Source of the DNA: Oscillospiraceae bacterium
GTDB lineage: Bacteria > Bacillota > Clostridia > Oscillospirales > Acutalibacteraceae
Length of the DNA stretch: 49,478 bases
Assembly (NCBI GenBank): GCA_015066595.1
Contig: SVNZ01000008.1
Location: 1-49,478 of the forward strand
Direction: 5' to 3'
A program made the translations under genes and the position numbers. Under the pieces are notes generated by a model. That model had not been told where the DNA came from, made no database searches, and worked only from the letters and a program-made list of their open reading frames with translations. Numbering within the stretch: position 1 is the stretch's first letter; the number at the start of each line of letters is the position of its first letter. Below are positions 15,107 through 24,751 of this stretch, piece after piece.

Positions 15107-16993
15107 CTATTTTTTTGAACGCATTTTTTGCTTTTTCTTGTAGTTTGGCTTGACTTTCTTTGAGTTTTTTTGCTTTTGTTTCTTTTGTTCGTACTTAGCA
15201 GGTATGGTAGCATTGACTAGACAATTTCTGCCTGTACCTATCAAATCTCTGCGACCCGCTTTAACAAGCGCTTCTACTACCAAATCTTTGTTCTGTGGTT
15301 TGAAATACTGAAGCAAGGCACGCTGGAGCGCTTTTTCGTGCGGAGATTTAGCTACGTACACTTCTTTCAAAGTATATGGGTCGAGCCCGGTGTAATACAT
15401 ACAGGTGGATACAGTACCCGGAGTCGGATAAAAATCCTGCACCTGATCAGGATGTATTTTTTCACGTTTTAAGTACACAGAGAGTTCGACCGCTTCTTTT
15501 AGCGTTGAACCGGGATGCGAGCTCATCAGATAAGGAACTAAGTACTGCTCTTTTTTTATCTGCTGAGTTTTTCTGTAAAATTCGTCTTGAAAACGCTTGT
15601 ACACTTCAATATGCGGTTTACCCATCTTATCCAGCACAATATCCGAGCAATGCTCAGGAGCGACCTTGAGTTGACCGCTGATATGGTGCTCAACAAGCTC
15701 TTTGAAGAACTCATCGGACTCATCTTCGAGCAAATAATCAAAACGAATACCTGAGCGAATAAAGACCTTTTTCACACCGTCGAGTTTTCGCAAAGAGCGC
15801 AAAATATCGATGTACTCATCATGAGAAACCTGAAGGTTTTTACACGGTGTAGGTGCTAAACATTTTTTGCCTTTACAGAGCCCTGCTTTTTTCTGCAGTT
15901 CACACGATGGTAAACGGAAGTTAGCAGTAGGTCCTCCGACATCGTGGATATAACCTTTAAAATTAGGAGATGCGATGAGCTTTTTCGCTTCTTCTAAAAT
16001 ACTTTCTTTGCTACGGACTGTGACTGCTCTGCCCTGATGAAAAGCAATAGCACAGAAGTTACATCCGCCAAAACAGCCTCGGTTGTGTGTGATAGAAAAC
16101 TCAACCTCGAGAATACCCGGTACGCCACCAAGTTCTTCGTACATAGGATGATATGTACGCTCGTACGGTAAAGAGTAGACATAATCAAGCTCTTCGCTTG
16201 TCAGCGGTGGCATAGGCGGTGTCTGGACCAGTATCATATTGCCGTCACGCTGAATCATAGTTTTGCCACGGACCGCATCGTATTCATCAAGCTCCTTGCG
16301 TGTTGCAATAGCATAGTCGACCTTGTCAGCAGAAACACGCTCAAAAGTAGGTAGTTCAGTAACACTCATTGGAGTATAATCCTGAGTTTTCACAGCGTAG
16401 CAAATTCCACGGATATCTCGTAACGCTTCCACTGAATAACCGTCGTTTAAGCGATTTGCAATCTCGATAGTCTGATTTTCACCCATACCATAGATGATAA
16501 TGTCGGCTCTTGAATCAAACAATATTGAATGACGAACTTTGTCGTCCCAGTAATCATAATGAGCAAAGCGTCGAAGACTTGCTTCTAGCCCGCCTAAAAT
16601 AATCACTGAATCAGGGAAAAGTCTTCGCACTATGTTAGAATACACAATAGCAGCTCTGTCGGGGCGCTTGCCCATGACACCACCTGCAGTGTATGCATCA
16701 GTTTTGCGACGCTTTTTCGCAACAGTATAATGAGCAACCATACTGTCAATGTTGCCAGATGTAATCAGAAAGCCCAATCGAGGTGTGCCAAACTGTAAAA
16801 AATCATCGTCAGACGTACAGTCAGGCTGAGATAAAATAGCAACCTTGTATCCCCGATCTTCAAGAACTCTGGAAATAATAGACACACCAAAGGAAGGGTG
16901 GTCAACATAGCTGTCGCCTGTGATGAACACAAAGTCGACGTTGTCCCACCCACGAGCTTTTACATCTTTTATTGAAATAGGTAAAAAAGCCAT
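15107..16993 (-). CDS. YgiQ family radical SAM protein
   Basis: A 628-residue radical SAM enzyme of the YgiQ (UPF0313) family, whose reaction is not established. The iron-sulfur cluster ligands are C307, C311 and C314 in CFGGCNFC, preceded by a B12-binding-like N-terminal region and followed by the family's Cys-rich insert (CELQKKAGLCKGKKCLAPTPC). The C-terminus has the Lys-rich tail usual in these proteins. Upstream is a TATAAT at 17040-17035 embedded in a cluster of TTCTAA dyads. It is the first gene of a probable ygiQ-tyrS-mscL run. Confidence 0.93.
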   Translation of the reverse strand: MAFLPISIKDVKARGWDNVDFVFITGDSYVDHPSFGVSIISRVLEDRGYKVAILSQPDCTSDDDFLQFGTPRLGFLITSGNIDSMVAHYTVAKKRRKTDAYTAGGVMGKRPDRAAIVYSNIVRRLFPDSVIILGGLEASLRRFAHYDYWDDKVRHSILFDSRADIIIYGMGENQTIEIANRLNDGYSVEALRDIRGICYAVKTQDYTPMSVTELPTFERVSADKVDYAIATRKELDEYDAVRGKTMIQRDGNMILVQTPPMPPLTSEELDYVYSLPYERTYHPMYEELGGVPGILEVEFSITHNRGCFGGCNFCAIAFHQGRAVTVRSKESILEEAKKLIASPNFKGYIHDVGGPTANFRLPSCELQKKAGLCKGKKCLAPTPCKNLQVSHDEYIDILRSLRKLDGVKKVFIRSGIRFDYLLEDESDEFFKELVEHHISGQLKVAPEHCSDIVLDKMGKPHIEVYKRFQDEFYRKTQQIKKEQYLVPYLMSSHPGSTLKEAVELSVYLKREKIHPDQVQDFYPTPGTVSTCMYYTGLDPYTLKEVYVAKSPHEKALQRALLQYFKPQNKDLVVEALVKAGRRDLIGTGRNCLVNATIPAKYEQKKQKQKNSKKVKPNYKKKQKMRSKK

Positions 16994-17009
16994 GGTACGC
17001 CCCGTTTAT

Positions 17010-17214
17010 TTCTAAAATAGAATTCTAATTTCGAATTATAGTATATTTTAAAACGAATCATATTTCCAATTCAGAATTCTAATAGAGAATTAAAAACAAA
17101 TAGCTAAAATTTATTTTTCTAAATAGGAATTCTAATTTAGAATTATTTTTATAATTATTCTAATATCGAATTCTTTATTAGAATAATAAATGTTTATATT
17201 TCTAATTTAGAATT
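17010..17214. repeat. Cluster of TTCTAA-N-TTAGAA dyads upstream of ygiQ
   Basis: At least six related inverted repeats are packed here. The clearest are AATTCTAATTTAGAATT at 17128-17144 (perfect 8-1-8), TTCTAATTTAGAA at 17200-17212 (perfect 6-1-6, covering the ftsK stop codon), and ATTATTCTAATA/TATTAGAATAAT at 17154-17165 and 17176-17187 (12-bp arms). Degenerate copies lie at 17010-17024, 17021-17037, 17068-17091 and 17117-17131. They surround the ygiQ promoter. Confidence 0.8.
17035..17040 (-). promoter_or_regulatory. -10 element of the ygiQ promoter within the dyads
   Basis: TATAAT on the minus strand is immediately followed by dyads at 17021-17037 and 17010-17024, so the transcription start is covered. 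No good -35 is visible at the expected distance, which would suit an activated or weak promoter. Confidence 0.45.
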
Positions 17215-19828
17215 CTTCGTCGGAATTATAATCATCATTTGTATCGACATCAAGTACGTGATTGCGCTCGAGCCACTCGTTGTATGTCATCAAAACATCT
17301 CTGGCTTTAGAGCCTTGGTGCGGACCGACAATACCCATCTGTTCCATATCATCTATCATACGACCTGCACGTGCATAACCAACTTTGAGTCTGCGCTGTA
17401 AAAGCGATGTAGACGCCTGTCCTGCTTCGATAACAACTTTGATTGCTTCTTCCATAAGCGAATCGACATTAGGAGCGTCGGCTGAAGATGAGGCTGTCTC
17501 CTTAGCTCCTTTTCCAAGCTCTTCGGCAGCGATTTTACGGATACGCTCTTCAACTTCAGCATTGTACTGTGCATCGTGTGATTTTTTGATGTAGCCGGTG
17601 ACACGCTCAATTTCTTCATCTTTTGAGAAACAGCCCTGTACACGAACAGGCTGAGATGAACCCACCGGTGAGTAAAGCATATCACCACGACCGATGAGCT
17701 TTTCTGCGCCGCTCGCATCAATAATAGTACGAGAGTCAATGTTGGAACTAACTTTAAGTGCAATACGAGATGGAACGTTTGCTTTGATAAGACCTGTAAT
17801 GACGTTGACTGTGGGTCGCTGGGTAGCAATAATAAGGTGCATACCTGCAGCACGAGCCATCTGTGCTAAACGACAGATAGAGTCTTCGACTTCGCTTGGT
17901 GCTGCCATCATAAGGTCAGCGAGCTCGTCGATAGCGATAACAATCTGAGGCAACTTTTCTTTTGCGACCGGAAGTCCACCGACCTCCATACATATCTCGT
18001 CTTCAGAATCTTCGGTTGTATTTTGTGCTATGTACTCAAGATTTTTCTCGATAAGCCTGTTATAAGAACCGATGTCCTTGCAATCATATTCTGAGAAGAG
18101 TTTGTATCGGTTGAGCATTTCCGATACAGCCCAGTTAAGCGCACCTGCAGCCTTTTTAGCATCTGAAACAACAGGTACGAGCAGATGTGGAATACCCTTG
18201 TATTTTGAAAATTCGACCATCTTAGGGTCAATGAGAAGAATCTTCACTTCATCAGGAGTAGCTTTGAACAAAATGCTCATCAAAAGCGAGTTTACGCATA
18301 CTGACTTACCTGAGCCTGTGGTACCTGCAATAAGCAAGTGCGGCATTTTTGCTAAATCTGTGAGTACAATCTCACCACTGATATCTCGACCTAAAACGCA
18401 AGAAAGCTTGCTCTCACTGTTTCTGAATTCGTTAGAATCAATCAGCTCACGAAGAGACACCATAGATGTAACCTTGTTAGGGACTTCTATACCAATAGCT
18501 GCTTTGCCGGGGATCGGTGCTTCGATACGAACACCCTTTGCGGCTAAATTGAGTGCAATATCATCAGACAGGTTAGTAATCTTGCTGATTTTTACACCTG
18601 CAGCAGGTTGGAGCTCATAACGAGTGACAGATGGTCCTCGGCATATGTTAGTGATAGTAGCATTGACACCGAAGCTCTTTAGGGTTTCTATCAGCTTTGT
18701 GGCATTGTTCTGCAACTCAAGCATAGCAGAAGAACCTTCTGAATCGACTGAAGGGTCAAGAAGCTTTACAGGTGGGAAGATATAACGTTTTTTCTCAGCT
18801 TCTGCTTTTGTCTTTGTTTTTGAAACCTGCTTTTCGATAGCATTGGTTTCTTTTTCTAAGTCAACAGGAACTGTCTGTGGATCGGCTTGTTTTGCACCAT
18901 CTGACAGTGTTGAAGTGTTCTTTCTGCGAGAAATCTTTTCGGCTACCAGAGATGCATCATCAACTTCACCTGCTGAGATGCCTGAGTTTGCGTTCTTAAT
19001 AATATCAATAATCTGCTGATCCTGATCAGTTTCAATTTCGGATACAGCGACTTTTCTTCTTCTCTTGGTTTTGTCATCAAGCGGAATGTCAATGCGAGTG
19101 CGTGAATGACTTTTTGTATGGTAATCAACAACTTCGACTTCATCGTCATCAAAATCGCTGACATTCACTCTCTGTGCCATACGTGTGCGACGCTCTTCTC
19201 TGCGCTGTGAATAGCGGTCATACTGCTTATGTGCTGCATTTGCGACATCAACAAGCGAAACACCTGTAAGCAACATTATCATAACGATAAGTGCAACGAT
19301 AACTATAATGATAGCTGGAGCGTTAGTAAACCATGCTCTAAACGGAAAACCGAGTAACGCACCAAACAAACCACACATACTGACTGATTCGACAGAACCT
19401 TTGTATGCATCAGCAAGTGCTTGTATGTATGTTCTACCCTCGTTATAATCAACACTACCGCACAGATAAATCAAAGTACATGAAAACAAAACGATGAGTA
19501 TTGATAAAGCAACTTTCCAGCCTTTGTGCGACATCTGCTTTTCTTTTGCGGTCATAATGCCCATATAAAGGAACACAATCGGTATGAGTGCAAAACAAAA
19601 ACCAAACAAACCGAACATAAAATTACGAACAGCAAGCCACAGGTTGTCTCCCTTTATAAAAAGCAGAGCAAACAATATAACAGAAGCAGCACACAGTAAA
19701 ATCGCCTTTACCTGAGGATTTAAGAAAGAGCGTTGTGGCTCGGGTTGTTTTTGTGCTCTTCCTTTTGTTGCGGATTTTTTTGATTGAGTTTTAGCGACTG
19801 GCTTTTTGGTAGTTTTCTTTGCAGCCAA
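17207..19828 (-). CDS. ftsK: FtsK/SpoIIIE family DNA translocase
   Basis: An 873-residue septal DNA pump that moves chromosomes through closing division or sporulation septa. Four TM segments lie within about residues 40-210, followed by a charged linker (to about 330). The motor comes next, with Walker A GTTGSGKS and Walker [13 protein letters not shown]. The C-terminal gamma winged helix (about 790-860) includes [18 protein letters not shown], which reads KOPS/SRS-type sequences. The TTG at 19828 is about 8 bases behind AGGAG; a GTG three codons upstream is the alternative. The gene follows tepA-uppP; tepA next to spoIIIE also occurs in Bacillus. Confidence 0.95.
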   Translation of the reverse strand: MAAKKTTKKPVAKTQSKKSATKGRAQKQPEPQRSFLNPQVKAILLCAASVILFALLFIKGDNLWLAVRNFMFGLFGFCFALIPIVFLYMGIMTAKEKQMSHKGWKVALSILIVLFSCTLIYLCGSVDYNEGRTYIQALADAYKGSVESVSMCGLFGALLGFPFRAWFTNAPAIIIVIVALIVMIMLLTGVSLVDVANAAHKQYDRYSQRREERRTRMAQRVNVSDFDDDEVEVVDYHTKSHSRTRIDIPLDDKTKRRRKVAVSEIETDQDQQIIDIIKNANSGISAGEVDDASLVAEKISRRKNTSTLSDGAKQADPQTVPVDLEKETNAIEKQVSKTKTKAEAEKKRYIFPPVKLLDPSVDSEGSSAMLELQNNATKLIETLKSFGVNATITNICRGPSVTRYELQPAAGVKISKITNLSDDIALNLAAKGVRIEAPIPGKAAIGIEVPNKVTSMVSLRELIDSNEFRNSESKLSCVLGRDISGEIVLTDLAKMPHLLIAGTTGSGKSVCVNSLLMSILFKATPDEVKILLIDPKMVEFSKYKGIPHLLVPVVSDAKKAAGALNWAVSEMLNRYKLFSEYDCKDIGSYNRLIEKNLEYIAQNTTEDSEDEICMEVGGLPVAKEKLPQIVIAIDELADLMMAAPSEVEDSICRLAQMARAAGMHLIIATQRPTVNVITGLIKANVPSRIALKVSSNIDSRTIIDASGAEKLIGRGDMLYSPVGSSQPVRVQGCFSKDEEIERVTGYIKKSHDAQYNAEVEERIRKIAAEELGKGAKETASSSADAPNVDSLMEEAIKVVIEAGQASTSLLQRRLKVGYARAGRMIDDMEQMGIVGPHQGSKARDVLMTYNEWLERNHVLDVDTNDDYNSDEEF

Positions 19829-19846
19829 GTTTTTCACTCCTCTTTT

Positions 19847-19894
19847 TTCTAATTTAGAATTATTATAGTCTATTTATTATTCTAAATTAGAATA
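19847..19894. promoter_or_regulatory. ftsK promoter flanked by two TTCTAA dyads
   Basis: On the minus strand TATAAT (19867-19862) lies between a perfect 8-1-8 palindrome TATTCTAAATTAGAATA (19878-19894) in the -35 region and TTCTAATTTAGAA (19847-19859) at the expected start. This is the same arrangement as at ygiQ. Confidence 0.6.
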
Positions 19895-19946
19895 TATCAT
19901 ATCAGTTTATTTCTTATTTAAAATCATTTATTATTCTTATTTCAAA

Positions 19947-20882
19947 TTATATAAAAATGTTATGACCTATGTTCATCTCAACGATGCTGACTATGACAAC
20001 AGCAAGACCAACAATAGCTGTGTAAACAATGAAAACAATCATCTTGTTAGTTTTGAGAAGCCATTTAAACAACACAATAGATAAGTAACCTACAATAGCA
20101 GATGCAATCATGCCCGCAATAATAGCTATCACTGAAATGCCGATACCTTCAGGAGCAGAAAGCGCATCAGACAGCTCGAGCACCGCTGCTGCTAGGATAG
20201 ACGGAATAGCCAAAATAAAAGTGAAGTCAAGTGCAGTCTGACGATTAACGCCTCTCAGCTGTCCTGCAGCCAAAGTAGATCCACTTCTGGATAATCCCGG
20301 AAATACTGCTGCACAACACTGTGTAAGACCAACAACGATAGCATCAACTACTGTAAGCGACTGTTTACCTGCACCTTTTTCACGCAGCGTACCCTTTGCT
20401 TCTTCTTTCTTTTTCAGCTTGTTATTAAATACATTTCCGAGTATAAGCAAAATTGAAGTTACTAAAAGAGAGATACCTACAATGATGAAATACTGCTCGC
20501 CACCTGAAATCATATCTGCAAAGTCTTTTACCTTCATATCTGTGCCCGGAATAGGTGCAAACAGCAAGAACAACGGTAAAAGAGCAACAATGAGCATAAA
20601 AATCATCTTGCGGTCGTGGTTCATATCTTTGAAAGAAAACTTCTTTTTGAAAACGTCTTTAATAATAGCAAAGAACTCTTTGATAAGACGCCATATGAGC
20701 TTGTAATAAAAGGCAACTACTGCAACGAGTGTGCCAATATGTAGCATAACGTTGAAAAACAGATTGTTATCGGTGACACCCATAACGTGCTGAGTAATAG
20801 CAAGATGGCCACTGCTTGATACCGGTAAAAATTCGGTAAGGCCTTGAACCACACCTTGAATAATAGCATCAAAAATACTCAT
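19947..20882 (-). CDS. uppP: Undecaprenyl-diphosphatase
   Basis: A 311-residue membrane enzyme (UppP/BacA) that dephosphorylates undecaprenyl pyrophosphate, recycling the lipid carrier for wall synthesis and giving bacitracin tolerance. The two active-site motifs are present: LTEFLPVSSSGHL (residues 15-27) and PGLSRSGSTLAAG. It is somewhat longer than the common ~270 residues because of a Lys/Glu-rich loop (NKLKKKEEAKGTLREKG). GGGAGG precedes the chosen ATG; the longer open frame runs into tepA and is not used. It lies 43 bp behind tepA. Confidence 0.94.
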   Translation of the reverse strand: MSIFDAIIQGVVQGLTEFLPVSSSGHLAITQHVMGVTDNNLFFNVMLHIGTLVAVVAFYYKLIWRLIKEFFAIIKDVFKKKFSFKDMNHDRKMIFMLIVALLPLFLLFAPIPGTDMKVKDFADMISGGEQYFIIVGISLLVTSILLILGNVFNNKLKKKEEAKGTLREKGAGKQSLTVVDAIVVGLTQCCAAVFPGLSRSGSTLAAGQLRGVNRQTALDFTFILAIPSILAAAVLELSDALSAPEGIGISVIAIIAGMIASAIVGYLSIVLFKWLLKTNKMIVFIVYTAIVGLAVVIVSIVEMNIGHNIFI

Positions 20883-20925
20883 ATTATCCTCCCTTATGTA
20901 ACGCCAATAGGCGGTTTGATTGAAA

Positions 20926-21705
20926 TTATTTTTCTTTTTTTGAATTATCCTTTGAATCCTGCGAAGCTTTGATGTCGTCAATCATCTTGTAAAGACAGTC
21001 AGTTGCATCGGACAGTGTGCCGACTTCATCGACTAACCCCTCATCAACCGCTTCCTGACCTTCCAAAATAGTGCCGATATCAGTGACCAGTTCACCAGTA
21101 TTCAAGACAAGCTCGGAATAACGCTCTTTGCTGATATTTGAGTTTTCAGCTACAAAGGTAGTTATCCTGTCTTGCATACGACGAAAGTACTCGAAAGTCT
21201 GCGGTGCTCCCACAGTAAGTCCTGTTGTACGCACAGGGTGTACAGTCATCGACGCACTTTTTGCTATATAGCTTTTGCGTGAAGCAACAGCAAGCGGTAT
21301 GCCGATAGAATGCCCTCCGCCCAAAACAATAGACACAGACGGTTTTTTCATGCCACTGATAAGCTCAGCAATAGCCAAACCCGCTTCGACATCTCCACCT
21401 GCTGTATTCAGCAGAATGAGCAAACCATCAATGCGGTCATCTTCGTCGATAGCTACAAGCTGAGGTATCACGTGTTCGTACTTCGTGGTTTTGTTTGACG
21501 ACGGAAGTATATAATGTCCCTCAATCTGGCCGATAATAGTAAGGCAATATATAACCGACTCTCCCCTACGTGTGATAACTGAACCTATGTTGCCGATACG
21601 CTCGTGATAATTATCGGAAGTAAACTGTTCGGTCAAATCTGGCTCATTGGGGATATCATCGCTACTACAATCGTTTTTTGTGTTTTTCAAATAATCTATG
21701 TTCAT
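20926..21705 (-). CDS. tepA: TepA-like ClpP-family serine protease
   Basis: A 259-residue ClpP-fold protease of the translocation-enhancing protein (TepA) type. The oxyanion region is LNTAGGDVEAGLAIAE, the nucleophile serine sits in GGGHSIGIPLA, and the catalytic histidine in MTVHPVR. In Bacillus, TepA is linked to the cell-surface protein-export pathway and tepA lies just ahead of the ftsK/spoIIIE gene. Here uppP is inserted between them. The acidic N-terminus (about 40 residues) and Lys-rich tail are outside the fold. No signal peptide is visible. Confidence 0.85.
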   Translation of the reverse strand: MNIDYLKNTKNDCSSDDIPNEPDLTEQFTSDNYHERIGNIGSVITRRGESVIYCLTIIGQIEGHYILPSSNKTTKYEHVIPQLVAIDEDDRIDGLLILLNTAGGDVEAGLAIAELISGMKKPSVSIVLGGGHSIGIPLAVASRKSYIAKSASMTVHPVRTTGLTVGAPQTFEYFRRMQDRITTFVAENSNISKERYSELVLNTGELVTDIGTILEGQEAVDEGLVDEVGTLSDATDCLYKMIDDIKASQDSKDNSKKEK

Positions 21706-21896
21706 AAAAATGCACCTCTATGGGTAGCATATCCAAAAAACACAAAATAATGTATATAACTTGCTTTATTATAACATCATTTGGTGTTATCTTCAAGAAA
21801 AATAAGTAATTTTCTGCATTATTTCTATATTATAATTTTATTTTTCTTACAATGTAGTATGCTAATAAACATAAAAACATCATTGGAGGATTTTAA

Positions 21897-23147
21897 GTGA
21901 GCTCTAATTTCGTTTATGGAATTATAATTGCTGTACTGGTGATGCTGTCTGCGTTCTTTTCGTGTGTTGAAACAGCATTTTCCTGTGCTAATAAAATAAG
22001 GCTTAAAAGCAACGCTGATAACGGTAGCAAAAAAGCTGTCACCGCTTTATGGGTATGCGACAACTTTGACAGAGTTTTGACCGCAATACTCATCGGCAAT
22101 AATATAGTAAACTTAGGTTGTTCATCAATCGCTACTGTACTTTGTATGAGTATTTTCAAAAGCTACGGTGCGGCTATCGCTACAGGTGCTACCACTCTGC
22201 TTATACTCACTTTCGGTGAAGTTATCCCAAAATGCTTTGGTAAAGAAGCGAGCGACTCGATTGTGCTCTACACAGCCGGAGTTTTAAAGGGGCTGACTTT
22301 TATACTCACACCGTTAGTTTGTTTCTTTTTGGGAATTAAAACTTTCGTTATGAGGCTTGCTAACATCAAAAAAGACAATCCTTCTGTCACAGAAGATGAG
22401 CTGAAATATATCATCGAATCTATTGAAGAAGAAGGCATACTCGAAGAGCAAGAAAGCGAAATGGTACAGTCTGCTCTTGAGTTTGACGAAAAAACTGCGC
22501 TTGAGATACTCACACCACGAGTCGACGTTGTACTTATTGATGCACAAGACGAAGAAAAAGCAATCTATGACACTATCATAAAAGAGAGATACTCAAGAAT
22601 TCCTGTGTATGAGGATAATATTGATAATATCATCGGCATTTTGCAAACACGAGATTATCTCGAGGTTTTAAGTGAAGGAAAAACTCCAGATATAAAAGAG
22701 CTTGTTACTCCTGCACACTTTATCTACAAATCAAGAAAGCTGTCCGATATACTATCAGATTTCAAAGAGAAGCGTCTTCATATAGCTATTGTTACTGACG
22801 AATACGGTGGTATGCTAGGTATAGTTACAATGGAAGATCTGCTTGAAGAAATCGTCGGCGAAATATGGGACGAAGACGAAGAAGAAGAACGCACGTTCAC
22901 AAAGCTTAAAGACGGTAGATACATCGTCAGCGGTGATATGGACCTGTCTGATCTATTCGAGATTTTTGAGATAAACGATGATGACGACATAGAGAGTATT
23001 TCTGTCGGTGGGTTCATTGTTGAACAGCTCGGTACTATCCCAACCATAAACCAAACTGTCTGCTACAACGACATACAGATGACCGTAAAGCGTGTTAAGA
23101 ACAACAGGATTCTTTCTGCTTTTGTTTCGAAAATCGACGTAGATTAA
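21897..23147 (+). CDS. CNNM/CorC-type transporter-associated protein (HlyC/CorC family)
   Basis: A 416-residue protein of the CNNM-CBS family (often labelled hemolysin or CorC; several act as magnesium exporters). The N-terminal DUF21/CNNM membrane domain (about residues 1-150) includes SAFFSCVETAFSCAN and FGEVIPKCFGKE. Two CBS domains follow (about 205-320), the second including DEYGGMLGIVTMEDLLEEIVGEI. The last 80 residues form the CorC_HlyC ligand-binding domain. The start is GTG behind TTGGAGGA. Its last 53 bases overlap the converging CmpB-type gene. Confidence 0.9.
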   Translation: MSSNFVYGIIIAVLVMLSAFFSCVETAFSCANKIRLKSNADNGSKKAVTALWVCDNFDRVLTAILIGNNIVNLGCSSIATVLCMSIFKSYGAAIATGATTLLILTFGEVIPKCFGKEASDSIVLYTAGVLKGLTFILTPLVCFFLGIKTFVMRLANIKKDNPSVTEDELKYIIESIEEEGILEEQESEMVQSALEFDEKTALEILTPRVDVVLIDAQDEEKAIYDTIIKERYSRIPVYEDNIDNIIGILQTRDYLEVLSEGKTPDIKELVTPAHFIYKSRKLSDILSDFKEKRLHIAIVTDEYGGMLGIVTMEDLLEEIVGEIWDEDEEEERTFTKLKDGRYIVSGDMDLSDLFEIFEINDDDDIESISVGGFIVEQLGTIPTINQTVCYNDIQMTVKRVKNNRILSAFVSKIDVD

Positions 23148-23535
23148 GCTTGCAAAATTTTGTGCAAACAAAGCTTATCGGAATAGTAAGCAACCCCCAC
23201 AGCACACTATAAAGCACACATATCTGACCCAGGAAGTTAAATTTAAGATTTGAATAATCCCACACAGAAAGCTTGAGCCACAGATTTACAATACATCCGC
23301 ACAAAAACTCGAGTGTTGTGATAACAGCACTGCCGATAATACACTTTGTAAGTAATGTCAGGTCTTTGAACTTTTTGAATATGTGGTACAAAAAGACTAA
23401 GCACAATCCTCCTGTGATTATCATAGAAATATGCGTTCTGCGTCGCCACAGTATCTCCAGAAGACCGTAAGTAAGTCCACCAAATAAAAACAAAAACAAA
23501 TTAGCACACACTGTGTGTCCTATACTTTTTTTCAT
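23095..23535 (-). CDS. Putative ABC-transporter type IV (CmpB-like) membrane protein
   Basis: A 146-residue membrane protein with four predicted TM segments. It resembles the PF06541 family (putative ABC-transporter type IV, CmpB-like) from the WRRRTHISMIITGGLC motif near residue 30 and the LEFLCGCIVNLWLKLSVWDYSN segment near residue 95. Function is unknown despite the name. Its 3' end runs antisense into the end of the CNNM/CorC gene by 53 bp with no terminator between. Confidence 0.75.
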   Translation of the reverse strand: MKKSIGHTVCANLFLFLFGGLTYGLLEILWRRRTHISMIITGGLCLVFLYHIFKKFKDLTLLTKCIIGSAVITTLEFLCGCIVNLWLKLSVWDYSNLKFNFLGQICVLYSVLWGLLTIPISFVCTKFCKLNLRRFSKQKQKESCCS

Positions 23536-23542
23536 AAAAAAT

Positions 23543-23572
23543 CACCCCGATTAGTTTGCACCAATCGGGGTG
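23543..23572 (-). terminator. Terminator after rubrerythrin
   Basis: CACCCCGATT and AATCGGGGTG form a 10-bp stem with a 10-base loop. On the minus strand it is followed by ATTTTTTAT. Confidence 0.85.
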
Positions 23573-23594
23573 TTATTATTTTACTTTTATGATA

Positions 23595-24128
23595 TTAGTA
23601 ATTTTCAGCCTTGATTCTGAAATATGCCTTTGGATGAGCACATACTGCACAAATCTCAGGAGCTTCTGTGCCAACAACGATGTGACCACAGTTGCCACAC
23701 TCCCAGACAACGATAGAACCTTTCTTGAAAACTTCGCCGTTCTTTACGTTAGCTAAAAGCTTTCTGTAGCGTTCTTCGTGCTCCTTCTCGATTTTTGCAA
23801 CGCCCTCAAACTGCTGAGCAATAGTCTCGAAGCCTTCTTCTCTAGCCTCTTTTGCAAATGTAGCGTACATATCTGTCCACTCGTAGTTTTCGCCTTCTGC
23901 AGCAGCTTCTAAGTTCTGCATAGTATCACCGATACCATCTAAAAGCTTGAACCAGAGCTTAGCGTGTTCTTTCTCATTTTCAGCAGTTGCTAAGAAAAGC
24001 TCTGCGATCTGGTTATAGCCCTCTTTTTTAGCTTTTGAAGCAAAGTAAGTGTACTTGTTTCTAGCTTCGCTCTCGCCAGCAAAAGCAGCTTTCAAATTAG
24101 CTTCTGTTTTTGTTCCTTTAAGATTCAT
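23595..24128 (-). CDS. Rubrerythrin
   Basis: A 177-residue cytosolic non-heme iron peroxidase used by anaerobes to remove hydrogen peroxide. The ferritin-like four-helix domain contains the diiron ligands ([17 protein letters not shown] helix, then [11 protein letters not shown], and a second E-x-x-H in [10 protein letters not shown]). The C-terminal rubredoxin-like domain has C-x-x-C pairs CGNC and CAVC. GGAGG precedes the ATG, and the first 11 bases overlap the end of the toprim gene. It is therefore the last gene of the comEC-holA operon. Confidence 0.96.
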   Translation of the reverse strand: MNLKGTKTEANLKAAFAGESEARNKYTYFASKAKKEGYNQIAELFLATAENEKEHAKLWFKLLDGIGDTMQNLEAAAEGENYEWTDMYATFAKEAREEGFETIAQQFEGVAKIEKEHEERYRKLLANVKNGEVFKKGSIVVWECGNCGHIVVGTEAPEICAVCAHPKAYFRIKAENY

Positions 24129-24750
24129 TTTGTACCTCCGTATTATTAAAAAATTTATTTAATAAAATATTAAATTCATCATAAGTATATAGACAATTCA
24201 TTGCACTTATCATAGCGTTTGTGGACATATATGTGGGCAAGCCCAGATGAGTGAGTAGTGCTTTTCTCAGATGTGATGAATCATCCTTACCACAAAGTCC
24301 TAAGTCGTAAAAATCGAGCTTTGTGATTTCTTTTTCAATCACGTTTTTTGTGTCACCATTGATAGTAGCACCGCTACTTTTTATAGCATTGACCAGTTTT
24401 TCTCTGTCTATACCCTCGACACCGATTTTGCCTTCTTTTGAAAACTCGGCTTTGCGCTTTTCTTTTCCGAAAACGGTTGGGATATAACAATGTTTTATCT
24501 GTGACTTGTCAGCGATACCGTTTAAAAAATTACGCAATACAAAGCCTGCGGAATCAACATCGGTCATAATAAGTATGCCACGAGTTTTTGCAATATTGCG
24601 GATAAGCGACTGGGCTTCTTTGTCTTTAAAAACTCTGAATCCGTTCAACGTTATTATAGGCGATTTAACAACTGTTTGCAACTGTATTTTGTCGTATTTG
24701 CCCTCGACTATAATAACTTCTTTAAGACTCAGCTTTTCTGTATCACACAT
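24118..24750 (-). CDS. Toprim-domain protein, RNase M5-like (DUF4093)
   Basis: A 210-residue protein with an N-terminal toprim domain: the catalytic glutamate lies in IIVEGKYDK and the acidic pair in [12 protein letters not shown]-terminal DUF4093 region follows. This matches the RNase M5-like proteins that mature 5S rRNA precursors, though DUF4093 members diverge from Bacillus RnmV and the target here is inference. GAGG precedes the ATG; a TTG six codons upstream is less likely. It begins one base after the holA stop and ends inside rubrerythrin, so three genes are translationally linked. Confidence 0.82.
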   Translation of the reverse strand: MCDTEKLSLKEVIIVEGKYDKIQLQTVVKSPIITLNGFRVFKDKEAQSLIRNIAKTRGILIMTDVDSAGFVLRNFLNGIADKSQIKHCYIPTVFGKEKRKAEFSKEGKIGVEGIDREKLVNAIKSSGATINGDTKNVIEKEITKLDFYDLGLCGKDDSSHLRKALLTHLGLPTYMSTNAMISAMNCLYTYDEFNILLNKFFNNTEVQNES

Positions 24751-24751
24751 C

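Noticed and set aside
17010..17214. att site or phage remnant in the dyad cluster
   Set aside because: No integrase, tRNA or phage gene is nearby, and the repeats are inverted operator-like dyads rather than direct att repeats.
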